Below, one piece after another: positions 47,942-56,486 of a DNA stretch of 64,000 nt. Made by a program: the position numbers and the translations under genes. Source of the DNA: Streptomyces sp. CB01881 (lineage in GTDB: Bacteria > Actinomycetota > Actinomycetes > Streptomycetales > Streptomycetaceae); NCBI RefSeq assembly GCF_002953255.1, contig NZ_CP026498.1, positions 5,134,798 through 5,198,797 on the forward strand. Direction: 5' to 3'. Every line of letters starts with the position of its first letter. The stretch's first letter is position 1. The notes beneath the pieces were generated by a model. The model was given only the letters and a program-made list of their open reading frames with translations. It was not told the DNA's origin and made no database searches.

Positions 47942-49126
47942 ATGCCATCGATCCACCGGTCAGCCGTGGCCGCGGCCCTTGCCGCCGGAACCCTGTTCGC
48001 CGTGAGCGCCTGCGGCCCGGACGGCCCCGCCGGCGACGGGGGCACCGCCGCACCACCGCCGTCCCCGGCCGCCGCCACCGCCTCCGCCGCGGGGGGCGGC
48101 GGCGTGATCGGCGGCCTCACCCTGCCGACCGGCATCCCGACCAGTCTGCTGGAGGGCCTGCCGAAGAGCTGGGACGACCTGAAGAAGTGGAAGTTCGAGG
48201 ACTGGGACAACTGGGCGTCCAAGCACGTCTTCAACAACCCCGTCGTCAAGGACTTCTGGAACCCGGACAAGATGGGCGACTCCAAGCCCGCCGATCCGGC
48301 GCCGCCCACCGCCAAGCCCGCCGGCGACGCCGGGGTCACCGACCCCGAGCCGCCGGTGGTCAAGGCGACGCCGGTGGCCCGCCCGTACACCAAGCAGCCC
48401 TCCGGGAAGGTCTTCTTCTCCGCTGACGGCGGCCGCGGCAACTGCTCGGCCACCGTGATCGCCGACCCGGCGCACCCCGGCAAGAGCAACCTGGTCTGGA
48501 CGGCCGGGCACTGCGTGCACCCGGGCAAGGGCGGCAACTTCTACAAGGACCTCGTCTTCGTCCCCGCCTACAACAACTCCGGTGCCTCCAGCGGCGGCAA
48601 GAAGGCCCCGCTGGCGGAGCTGGCGCCGCTCGGCACCTGGTGGGCCAAGGACGTCGTGACCTCGCCGCAGTGGACGGTCGAGGGCGGCGGCACCGGTGAC
48701 GCCGCCAGCCAGTACGACTTCGCGGTCATGCGGGTGCAGAACCAGAACGACACCGGCAAGTCGCTGGAGGAGACGGTCGGCGCGGCCGTCCCGGTCTGGT
48801 TCGACGCCCCGCGCGACCAGCTGAAGGTCTCGGCCGTCGGCTACCCGCTCTACAAGCCCTTCGACGGGCAGGAGCTGTACAAGTGCGACGGGGGCAAGCC
48901 GGTCCGGCTCTCCTTCGACCCCAAGCGCCCGTCGATGCACACCATCGGCTGCACCATGACGCAGGGCTCCAGCGGCGGCGGCTGGTTCGCCCCGATGCCG
49001 GACGGCAAGCTCGCCCTGGTCAGCAATACCTCCATCGGCACCCAGGACCACACCTCGCTGAGCGGCCCGTATCTGGAGACGGTCGCCAAGCAGGCCCTGG
49101 ACTACATCTCCCGCAAGCCGAAGTAG
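47942..49126 (+). CDS. Trypsin-like serine protease, lipoprotein (paralogue 1)
   Basis: A 394-aa secreted protein. A lipoprotein signal (ALAAGTLFAVSAC, Cys about 24) precedes a Gly/Ala/Pro linker. A Trp-rich segment (KSWDDLKKWKFEDWDNW, about 75-91) comes next, then a chymotrypsin-fold domain from about 145. Catalytic residues are His in WTAGHCV (about 190), Asp in YDFAVMRV (about 260) and Ser in GSSGGGW (about 345). ATG 47942 has GGGGGAAG about 9 nt upstream. It belongs to the actinobacterial glutamyl-endopeptidase-like family; the substrate is unknown. A close paralogue follows after 39 bp. Confidence 0.88.
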   Translation: MPSIHRSAVAAALAAGTLFAVSACGPDGPAGDGGTAAPPPSPAAATASAAGGGGVIGGLTLPTGIPTSLLEGLPKSWDDLKKWKFEDWDNWASKHVFNNPVVKDFWNPDKMGDSKPADPAPPTAKPAGDAGVTDPEPPVVKATPVARPYTKQPSGKVFFSADGGRGNCSATVIADPAHPGKSNLVWTAGHCVHPGKGGNFYKDLVFVPAYNNSGASSGGKKAPLAELAPLGTWWAKDVVTSPQWTVEGGGTGDAASQYDFAVMRVQNQNDTGKSLEETVGAAVPVWFDAPRDQLKVSAVGYPLYKPFDGQELYKCDGGKPVRLSFDPKRPSMHTIGCTMTQGSSGGGWFAPMPDGKLALVSNTSIGTQDHTSLSGPYLETVAKQALDYISRKPK

Positions 49127-49165
49127 CCGGCCGCGCAGGAACCGACCGACGGGGGACAGTTCACC

Positions 49166-50326
49166 ATGCCACGCATCACCGCGGCCGGGCCCGGCCGCCG
49201 GGCCGCGACGGCCGGAGCCGCCGTGCTGGCCGCGCTCGTCCTCACCGCGACCGCCTGCGGGCCGGACAACGCGGGCAGCGCCGACGCCGCGGCCACCACG
49301 GCCACGACCGCCGCGGCCGCCACCACCGCGCCCGGCAAGCCGGGCGTCACCCTGCCCGGCAGCCTCCAGGACCTGGCCAACTGGAAGCTCGACGACTGGG
49401 CGAGGTTCCTCGGCGACAACGCCTTCGTCAACGAGGTCGCCCAGGGCTTCTGGTCGATCGCCAAGATGGAGAACGCCAAGGGCCGGGCCACCCCGGAGTA
49501 TTCGCACAAGACGGCCGGCAGCACGGTCGAGCGGGACGCCCCGCCGGCCGCCATCGCGGCCAAGCCGCAGCCGCACCCGTACAGCCCGGCGACGGCCGTG
49601 GTCGGCAAGATCTTCATGACCACGCCCGAGGGCGACTCGATGTGCTCCGGCACGGTGGTCTCCGACCCGGCCAACCCGGGACGGAGCAACCTCGTCTACA
49701 CCGCCGCACACTGCCTGCACGACGGCAAGGGCGGCTCCTGGCTGAAGGACATCACCTTCGTCCCCGGCTACAACCGGGACGGCCAGGCCGGCCGGGGCAA
49801 GCCGTACAGCGAGCAGCAGGTCTCCCCGTACGGGCGGTGGACGGCGGTGCGCGCGCTGGTCTCGCCGACCTGGGTGAAGGAGGACGGCGTCGGCGCCAAC
49901 GCCCAGTTCGACTACGGGATCATCCGGGTCCGCAACGAGAACGGCTCCGGCAAATCGCTGGAGGAGACGGTCGGCAGCTCGGTCCCGGTCTGGTTCAACG
50001 CCCCGCGCGACCAGATCACCTCGGCCTTCTCCTACGGCTACCCCGCCGAGCGGCCGTTCGACGGCATGGAGCTCAACCACTGCGACTCGGCGATCCGGCC
50101 GGCCAGGCTCTCCTTCGACCCGGCCCGCCCGCCGATGTACGTCATCGGCTGCACCATGACCGGCGGCTCCAGCGGCGGCGGCTGGTTCATCACCAAGGAC
50201 GGCAAGCCGAACCTGATCAGCGTCAACTCGATCGGGAACCGCAACCCGTCCGAGTACATGGCCGGGCCCTCGCTCCAGGACCAGGCGCGGCAGGCCTTCG
50301 AGTACTTCTCCAAGAACGCGAAGTAG
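49166..50326 (+). CDS. Trypsin-like serine protease, lipoprotein (paralogue 2)
   Basis: A 386-aa paralogue of the preceding gene with the same order: lipobox near TATAC (Cys about 30), Ala/Thr-rich linker, Trp-containing segment (LANWKLDDWARFL), and chymotrypsin-fold domain with TAAHCL, FDYGIIRV and GSSGGGW as triad regions. Both share the SLEETVGxxVPVWFxAPRDQ block before the active-site Ser. The pair surely arose by tandem duplication and is probably one operon, as only 39 bp separate them and the second has GGGGGACAG upstream. A very long hairpin follows the stop. Confidence 0.88.
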   Translation: MPRITAAGPGRRAATAGAAVLAALVLTATACGPDNAGSADAAATTATTAAAATTAPGKPGVTLPGSLQDLANWKLDDWARFLGDNAFVNEVAQGFWSIAKMENAKGRATPEYSHKTAGSTVERDAPPAAIAAKPQPHPYSPATAVVGKIFMTTPEGDSMCSGTVVSDPANPGRSNLVYTAAHCLHDGKGGSWLKDITFVPGYNRDGQAGRGKPYSEQQVSPYGRWTAVRALVSPTWVKEDGVGANAQFDYGIIRVRNENGSGKSLEETVGSSVPVWFNAPRDQITSAFSYGYPAERPFDGMELNHCDSAIRPARLSFDPARPPMYVIGCTMTGGSSGGGWFITKDGKPNLISVNSIGNRNPSEYMAGPSLQDQARQAFEYFSKNAK

Positions 50327-50395
50327 CGCCCGCGGCAACGCCGACGGCCCCGGTCTCCTGCACGGAGACCGGGGCCGTCGGCGTTGCCGCGGGCG
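50327..50395. terminator. 32-bp perfect-stem terminator
   Basis: Arms 50327-50358 and 50364-50395 are exact reverse complements with a 5-nt loop TGCAC, beginning directly after the protease stop codon. It lies between convergent protease and hflX genes and is probably bidirectional. Confidence 0.85.
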
Positions 50396-50423
50396 TCGGT
50401 GTGATCGCCGGACCTGCGGGGCC

Positions 50424-51932
50424 TCAGCCCCGCGAGGTCAGCGCGACCGAGAAGGCCTCCAGCTCGGCGGCCAGCTCGGCCTTCACCTTGGCGCGCAGCA
50501 GCGTGCCCTCCGCGGTGTGCTCGGTGGAGATCAGTTCACCCTCGGCGTGCACCCGGGAGACCAGGGCGCCCTGGGTGTACGGCACCAGAACCTGGACCTC
50601 GATCGCGGGCCGCGGCAGCTCGTCGTCGATGAGCTGCAGCAGCTCCTTCATGCCGAGCCCGGTGCGGGCCGACACCACGATGGCGTGCGGCTCGCGGCGC
50701 AGCAGGCGCTGGAGCACGTGCGGGTCGGCCGCGTCGGCCTTGTTGATCACGACGATCTCGGGCACGTTCTGCGCCTCGACCGAGACGATGACCTCGCGGA
50801 CGGCGGCCAGCTGCGTCTCCGGCTCGGGGTGCGAACCGTCCACCACGTGCAGGATGAGGTCGGCGTCGGCGACCTCCTCCATGGTGGAGCGGAAGGCCTC
50901 GACCAGGTGGTGCGGCAGGTGCCGGACGAAGCCGACGGTGTCGGCCAGCGTGTAGAGCCGGCCACTCGGGGTCTGCGCCCGGCGCACGGTCGGGTCCAGG
51001 GTGGCGAACAGCGCGTTCTCCACCAGGACGCCCGCACCGGTGAGCCGGTTGAGCAGCGAGGACTTGCCGGCGTTGGTGTAGCCGGCGATGGCCACGGACG
51101 GCACCTGGTGGCGCTTGCGCTCCTGGCGCTTGGTGTCGCGGCCCTTCTTCATCTCGGCGATCTCCTTGCGGAGCTTCGCCATCTTCTCGCGGATGCGGCG
51201 CCGGTCGGTCTCGATCTTGGTCTCACCGGGGCCACGGGTGGCCATACCGCCGCCGGACGAGCCGGAGCCACCACCACCCATCTGCCGGGAGAGCGACTGA
51301 CCCCAGCCTCGCAGCCGCGGCAGCATGTACTGCATCTGCGCGAGCGAGACCTGCGCCTTGCCCTCACGGGACTTGGCGTGCTGGGCGAAGATGTCCAGGA
51401 TCAGGGCCGTCCGGTCGACGACCTTGACCTTGACCACGTCCTCCAGGTGGATCAGCTGGCCCGGGGTGAGCTCACCGTCGCAGACCACGGTGTCGGCGCC
51501 GGTGGCCGCGACGATGTCGCGCAGCTCCTTCGCCTTGCCGGAGCCGATGTAGGTGGCGGCGTCGGGCTTGTCACGGCGCTGGATGACGCCGTCCAGCACC
51601 TGGGAGCCGGCCGTCTCGGCGAGCGCGGCGAGCTCCGCCATCGAGTTCTCCGCCTCCTCCAGCGTGCCGTCGGTCCAGACGCCGACGAGCACCACGCGCT
51701 CCAGGCGGAGCTGGCGGTACTCGACCTCGGTGACGTCTTCGAGTTCGGTGGAGAGGCCGGCGACGCGGCGCAGGGCTGCACGCTCGCTGCGGTCGTACTG
51801 GTCGCCGTCGTAGTGGTGGCCGAGGTCCTCGTCGATGGCCGCGAGGTCCTCGTCCATGAGGGCTTCCGCCCGCAGACCGTCGAGGCGGCGCGGGGCGTCG
51901 GCGTGGTCGCGGGTGTCGAACGTGGAGGTCAT
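50424..51932 (-). CDS. hflX: GTPase HflX
   Basis: A 502-aa ribosome-associated GTPase that splits stalled ribosomes. The N-terminal HflX domain (about 75-265) includes AATYIGSGKAKELRD and ends in a Gly-rich loop MGGGGSGSSGGG. The G domain from about 283 has G1 AGYTNAGKSSLLNRLTG, G3 DTVGFVRHLPHHLVEAF and G4 NKAD. ATG 51932 has AAAGGA 6 nt upstream. The N-terminus is longer than in E. coli HflX, as usual in actinobacteria. It follows the RelA/SpoT homologue by 145 bp on the same strand. Confidence 0.96.
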   Translation of the reverse strand: MTSTFDTRDHADAPRRLDGLRAEALMDEDLAAIDEDLGHHYDGDQYDRSERAALRRVAGLSTELEDVTEVEYRQLRLERVVLVGVWTDGTLEEAENSMAELAALAETAGSQVLDGVIQRRDKPDAATYIGSGKAKELRDIVAATGADTVVCDGELTPGQLIHLEDVVKVKVVDRTALILDIFAQHAKSREGKAQVSLAQMQYMLPRLRGWGQSLSRQMGGGGSGSSGGGMATRGPGETKIETDRRRIREKMAKLRKEIAEMKKGRDTKRQERKRHQVPSVAIAGYTNAGKSSLLNRLTGAGVLVENALFATLDPTVRRAQTPSGRLYTLADTVGFVRHLPHHLVEAFRSTMEEVADADLILHVVDGSHPEPETQLAAVREVIVSVEAQNVPEIVVINKADAADPHVLQRLLRREPHAIVVSARTGLGMKELLQLIDDELPRPAIEVQVLVPYTQGALVSRVHAEGELISTEHTAEGTLLRAKVKAELAAELEAFSVALTSRG

Positions 51933-52077
51933 TCTGTCCTTTGGCTCGCTGGTATGGGGCCTGTGGTGCGACCGTACCGACGGTCACACCCGGAGTGTGC
52001 CCAGCTGCCGCCCCGTCTACCGCTCGGGCGAGATGCGAGCCACCCCTCGGGACCGCGGCCCCACTCAGGCAATTCTC

Positions 52078-54423
52078 TCAGTGCCCGGTGAACGCCGCAG
52101 ACCGGCCGTGAATTCCCCATGATGGTCGCACGCCCGGTGCGGACGGGTCATCCCCATTTACCGCGCCGGACACGGGGCCGCCCCGCGGTTCCGCCTCCCC
52201 CATCGGTTCGCCCTCCCCCGCCGGGGGGCGGGTGGTGCCGCCGCCCTCCGGGGCGTGCGGACGGCTCACGTCGTACACCCCGGAGACCCGCAGCATCGCC
52301 CGCATCACCGCGGTCAGCGCGCCCGGCTCGGGCAGCTCGACGGTGTAGGTGTGCCGCACCCGCAGCTCCTGCGGCGGCTCGACCTCGGCCGAGACGATCC
52401 CGACGCCCTCCCCCGAGATCGCCGCGGTGAGGTCGGCCAGCAGCCGGGGCCGGTTGAGCGCCTCGGCCCGCAGCGTGGCCCGGTAGCCGGACGGCGGCGC
52501 GCCGTCCGGCTGCCAGTGGATCTCCAGCACGCCGCGGCCGTCCGCCCGCATCCGCTCCCCCGCCGGGCAGCCGGTGCGGTGCACCGCGACCGCGCCGCCG
52601 CGGATCGCGAAGCCGCTGACCTCGTCCGGCGGCACCGGGGTGCAGCAGCGGGCCAGCCGGACCGGCGCACCGGGCCGGCCGGTCACCGCCACCGGGGCGG
52701 CACCGCGCTCGGTGGTCCGGTGCGCGGGCGGCGCCGGCTGGCCGGCCGAGGGGCCGGTGCGGACAACCGGTACCCGCGCCGGGTGGTCGGCCAGCCACCG
52801 CTCGATGGCCAGCCGGGCGCCCGGGGTCCGGGCGTGCGCCAGCCACTCCGGGGCCGGGCCGGAGGGGCGGGCCGCCGGATCGCCCTGCTCGGTGAGGATC
52901 GCCACCTGGTCGCCGTCCCGGAGGACGGTGGAGAGCGCGGCGAGCCGGCCGTTGACCCGGGCGCCGATACATCGGTGGCCGGTCTCCTCGCCGAGCAGGT
53001 AGGCGGCGTCCACGCAGCTGGCGCCGGCCCGCAGCTGAAGCGTTTCGCCGCTCTCGGTGACGACGGTGATCTCCCGGTCCCCGGCCAGGTCGGCGGTGAG
53101 CGCGGACCAGAAGGCGTCCGGATCGGGTGTCTCCTGCTGCCACTCCAGCAGCCGGCTGAGCCAGCCGGGCCGGGCCGGGTCGGTGCGGTCGAGCTCGTCC
53201 CCGCCCTGGTCGGCGCCGCTCGCCCAGGGCTGACGGGGGTCGCCCAGGGCGACCACGCCGGTCTCCGCGACCTCGTGCATCCGCCGGGTGCGGACCAGCA
53301 CCTCGACCACGGCGCCGCCCTCCAACGCCACCGCGGTGTGCAGCGACTGGTACAGGTTGAACTTGGGGGCGGCCACGAAGTCCTTGAACTCGCCGGGCAG
53401 CGGGGTCCAGCAGGTGTGCAGCTCGCCGAGGACGGCGTAGCAGTCCGCGTTCTCCTCGACCACCACCAGCAGCCGCCCGAAGTCGGCGGGCTGCGGCCCC
53501 TGCGGCCGCCCGTCCGGGCCCGGTGCGGCGGCCCGCTTGAGCAGCACCCGGTGCAGCGAGACGCAGTGCCGGGGGCGGACGGCGACCTCGGCGGCGACCC
53601 CGGCCTCGGTGAGCTGGCGGGCCAGCGTCCGGGCGAAGGGTTCGAGCAGGGCGTCCGGTTCGGCCTCGTGGCCGGCCTGCAGGGCGCGGGTGCGGGCGTA
53701 CTCCTCCGGGTGGAGGGTGGCGAAGACGATGTCCTCCAGCTCCGCCTTGAGCACCTGGATGCCGAGCCGCTCGGCCAGCGGGATCAGCACGTCCCGGGTG
53801 ACCTTGGCGATCCGGACCTGGCTGGCGGGCCGCATGTGCCGGATGGTGCGCATGTTGTGCAGCCGGTCGGCGAGCTTGATCACCATGACCCGGACGTCGT
53901 CCCCGGTCGCGACCAGCATCTTGCGGAAGGTCTCGGCCTCGGCGGCGGCGCCGAAGTCCACCTTCTCCAGCTTCGTCACCCCGTCGACCAGGTAGGCGAC
54001 TTCGGGCCCGAACTCCTCGCCGACCTGGGCCAGCGTCAACTCGGTGTCCTCGACGGTGTCGTGGAGCAGCGAGGCGACCAAGGTGGTCGTCCCGGCGCCG
54101 AGTTGGGCCAGGATCACGGTGACGGCCAGCGGGTGGGTGATGTACGGCTCGCCGCTCTTGCGCTTCTGCCCGCGGTGGCTGGCCTCGGCGAGCCGGTAGG
54201 CCCGGCCGAGCAGGCCGAGGTCGGCCTGCGGGTGGTGCCGGCGGTGGGCCTGGACGAGCGGTTCGAGGGCGTCGGGCACCGGCGTGCGGCCGGTGGCCAG
54301 CAGGGCGGCGCGCCCGGCCCGGCCGAGTGCGGCCCGGCCGAGCCCCCCGAGGGGCCGCCTGGGCCCGGCCTGCCGTGCGGACGTCGGCTGCCCCGCGAGG
54401 GGCGGCCCGGCTTCGATGGTCAT
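52078..54423 (-). CDS. rshA: RelA/SpoT homologue (RshA-like)
   Basis: A 781-aa long RSH protein. The HD hydrolase domain (about 70-235) is intact: RKSGEPYITHP, LLHDTVEDTE and ADRLHNMRT. In the synthetase domain the YQSLHTAV block is kept, but the usual substrate-binding motif (GRxKxxYSIY) reads VRPRHCVSLH, the DxxGxR block reads DFGRLL, and ExQIRT reads EVLVRT. TGS (about 470-530) and ACT (about 665-740) regions follow. ATG 54423 has GGAGG 5 nt upstream. The order rshA-hflX matches Streptomyces as I recall it. ppGpp hydrolysis is well supported by motif; synthesis is uncertain. Confidence 0.9.
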   Translation of the reverse strand: MTIEAGPPLAGQPTSARQAGPRRPLGGLGRAALGRAGRAALLATGRTPVPDALEPLVQAHRRHHPQADLGLLGRAYRLAEASHRGQKRKSGEPYITHPLAVTVILAQLGAGTTTLVASLLHDTVEDTELTLAQVGEEFGPEVAYLVDGVTKLEKVDFGAAAEAETFRKMLVATGDDVRVMVIKLADRLHNMRTIRHMRPASQVRIAKVTRDVLIPLAERLGIQVLKAELEDIVFATLHPEEYARTRALQAGHEAEPDALLEPFARTLARQLTEAGVAAEVAVRPRHCVSLHRVLLKRAAAPGPDGRPQGPQPADFGRLLVVVEENADCYAVLGELHTCWTPLPGEFKDFVAAPKFNLYQSLHTAVALEGGAVVEVLVRTRRMHEVAETGVVALGDPRQPWASGADQGGDELDRTDPARPGWLSRLLEWQQETPDPDAFWSALTADLAGDREITVVTESGETLQLRAGASCVDAAYLLGEETGHRCIGARVNGRLAALSTVLRDGDQVAILTEQGDPAARPSGPAPEWLAHARTPGARLAIERWLADHPARVPVVRTGPSAGQPAPPAHRTTERGAAPVAVTGRPGAPVRLARCCTPVPPDEVSGFAIRGGAVAVHRTGCPAGERMRADGRGVLEIHWQPDGAPPSGYRATLRAEALNRPRLLADLTAAISGEGVGIVSAEVEPPQELRVRHTYTVELPEPGALTAVMRAMLRVSGVYDVSRPHAPEGGGTTRPPAGEGEPMGEAEPRGGPVSGAVNGDDPSAPGVRPSWGIHGRSAAFTGH

Positions 54424-54638
54424 CGGCACCTCCGGCAGCGGTCACCGGTGGCGAGCCCTCGTTGCCATCCCGCCGAGGGGCGATCGACCCGGTGGTCCAT
54501 GCTACCGAGCAGAGCACGTTCCGCGACGCCCTGCTTCCCGTCCGTGAGCCGGATCACTCGAACGGGGGGATTCGCCACTGCACGAAATGGGCAAACCGCC
54601 CGCGCCGGTCGGCACAGGGCGGTCTCCGGCCCCTCGAC

Positions 54639-54782
54639 CCAGGACGGTCGCCCGCCCCAGGACGGTCACTCAGCCCACGACGGCCGCCCACCCCAGGACG
54701 GTCACTCAGCCCACGACGGCCGCCCACCTCACGACGGTCACCCGGCCCAGGACGGTCACTCAGCCCAGGACGGCCGCCAGCC
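54639..54782 (-). repeat. Eight 18-bp tandem repeats across the dapF stop codon
   Basis: Units of the CCAGGACGGTCACTCAGC type begin at 54639 and recur every 18 bp to 54782, alternating with CCACGACGGCCGCCCACC to make a 36-bp higher-order unit. The dapF stop (54760-54762) is in the seventh unit. In-frame stops also occur at 54706 and 54670. Confidence 0.9.
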
Positions 54783-55668
54783 ACTGCGGGTCGAGCTCGC
54801 CGCGGGCCACGATCACCGCCGGCCCGGTCTTCTCCACCCGGCCGTCCGGGTGCTCGGTGATCAGCAGCCGGCCACCCGGCACGTCCACGGTGTAGCTGAC
54901 GGCCTCGCCGGTGACGGCCGGGTCGGCACCGTCCCGGCGGGCGGCGGCGACGGCCACGGCGCAGGCGCCGGTGCCGCAGGAGCGGGTCTCGCCGGAGCCT
55001 CGCTCGTGCACCCGCATCGCGACGTGCCGCGGCCCGCGGTCGACCACGAACTCGACGTTGACGCCCTCCGGGTAGACGCCCTCGGGGCTGGTGAGCGGCG
55101 CCCGCAGCAGGTCGCCGGCGTGGTCCAGGCTCTCGACGAAGGCGACCGCGTGCGGGTTGCCCATGTTCACGTTGCGGGCCGGCCAGCGCCGCTCGCCGAC
55201 CGCCACCTCGATCCCGTCCGGCCCCGGCAGCACCGCGTGGCCCATGTCGACGGTGACCTCGCCGGGCGTGCCGTCCTCGGCGTCCTCGGCGACCCGGACC
55301 GTCCGGAGACCGGCGCGGGTGGCGATCGGGAGGTCGCCCGGCTTGGCCAGCCCCTCCTCGACCAGGTAGCGGGCGAAGACCCGGATGCCGTTGCCGCACA
55401 TCTCGCCGATCGAGCCGTCGGAGTTGCGGTAGTCCATGAACCACTCGGCCCGGTCGGCCAGGGCGGCCGCGGCCGGGTCGGCGGCCGAGCGCACCACGCG
55501 CAGCACCCCGTCGCCGCCGATGCCGGCCCGGCGGTCGCAGAGCGCGGCGACGGCCTCGGGGCCGATCACCAGCCTGCCATCGGGGTCGGGCACGATGACG
55601 AAGTCGTTCTCGGTGCCGTGCCCCTTGAGGAAGGGCAGGCCGGCGGGCTGCGGGGAAGATTCGCTCAC
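54760..55668 (-). CDS. dapF: Diaminopimelate epimerase
   Basis: A 302-aa cytoplasmic enzyme converting LL- to meso-diaminopimelate for lysine and peptidoglycan. The two catalytic cysteines are in MCGNGIRVFARYL (about 90) and RSCGTGACAVAVA (about 230). KGHGTENDFVI opens the fold, and NVNMGNPHAV and GVNVEFV are further family blocks. The only in-frame start is GTG 55668, which directly follows GGGAGG without spacing, so initiation may be weak or the true start may lie upstream. The last six codons are part of an 18-bp repeat tract that runs on past the stop. Confidence 0.95.
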   Translation of the reverse strand: MSESSPQPAGLPFLKGHGTENDFVIVPDPDGRLVIGPEAVAALCDRRAGIGGDGVLRVVRSAADPAAAALADRAEWFMDYRNSDGSIGEMCGNGIRVFARYLVEEGLAKPGDLPIATRAGLRTVRVAEDAEDGTPGEVTVDMGHAVLPGPDGIEVAVGERRWPARNVNMGNPHAVAFVESLDHAGDLLRAPLTSPEGVYPEGVNVEFVVDRGPRHVAMRVHERGSGETRSCGTGACAVAVAAARRDGADPAVTGEAVSYTVDVPGGRLLITEHPDGRVEKTGPAVIVARGELDPQWLAAVLG

Positions 55669-55731
55669 CCTCCCGATGGTACTGAGCCGCCGCCCGGGAA
55701 GGCCCGGCGGACCGCCTGGTGGGACCGGGCC

Positions 55732-56256
55732 TCAGTGCAGGTGGACGACGCGCCACAGGGCGAGCGCACAGGCCGCCAGCGCGATCAGGGTGTAGATCAC
55801 GATCGCCTTCCACCCGGCCCGCTGACCGGAGCCACGGCGCGGCAGGCCCGGCCACTTGTACCCGGCGTGCCGGGCGGCCATCGCGCCCCAGCCGACCGAG
55901 GCGGCGGTGAGCAGCAGCCCGAGCATCCCGATCATCGCCGAGCCGGCCCCGGCCGAGCCGAAGGCCAGCGGGAAGGCGAACATCAGCGAGCCGGCGGTGG
56001 CCAGCAGCGCGATCGGCAGCGTCTGCCACCAGCGCAGCCGGCGACGCGGACGGATCTCCCGCTCGTGCACCGCACCGGCCGGCGCGCGGGTGTCCAGCGC
56101 GGGCAGCGCGAGCGCGTACGAGGTGGGCGCGTCGAGGCCGGCCAGCACGGGCAGGTCGGGCAGGGTCGACGCATCGAGGTCGTCGGCCTGTGCGGTGGCG
56201 CCGCCACTCATCGGCCTGGCGCTCTGGCCGGTTTCGGGGCCGGTACCCGTGGACAC
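55732..56256 (-). CDS. Hypothetical membrane protein
   Basis: A 174-aa protein. Residues 1-75 are soluble and Ala/Asp/Pro-rich. Three hydrophobic segments follow at about 79-98, 103-122 and 148-168, with a basic RPRRRLRWWQ just before the first. No enzyme motif is seen. GTG 56256 has GGGGAGG 4 nt upstream. It lies between miaA and dapF on the same strand. Function unknown. Confidence 0.7.
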   Translation of the reverse strand: MSTGTGPETGQSARPMSGGATAQADDLDASTLPDLPVLAGLDAPTSYALALPALDTRAPAGAVHEREIRPRRRLRWWQTLPIALLATAGSLMFAFPLAFGSAGAGSAMIGMLGLLLTAASVGWGAMAARHAGYKWPGLPRRGSGQRAGWKAIVIYTLIALAACALALWRVVHLH

Positions 56257-56486
56257 GCGGCCTCCCCTGACAGATCGACACGAGTGCGGACTCGCGGCCG
56301 GGCGTGGCCGGCCCGCGCGGACCGACCCTTATGACCTCGATGATGGCATGTCCAGGGGGGCGTTTCCGGGCCGGACCGGGGTCATCGGGTGATCCGTGGC
56401 CATCACGTGATCCGGCCGTAACCGCGGGTTCGTCCTGCACGCCCACCTGCGCGCGCAGGTGCACCGCCGCGATGGCCGGATACCGC

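Noticed and set aside
54639..54782. CRISPR array
   Set aside because: Units are contiguous 18-bp repeats without unique spacers, and no cas genes are nearby.
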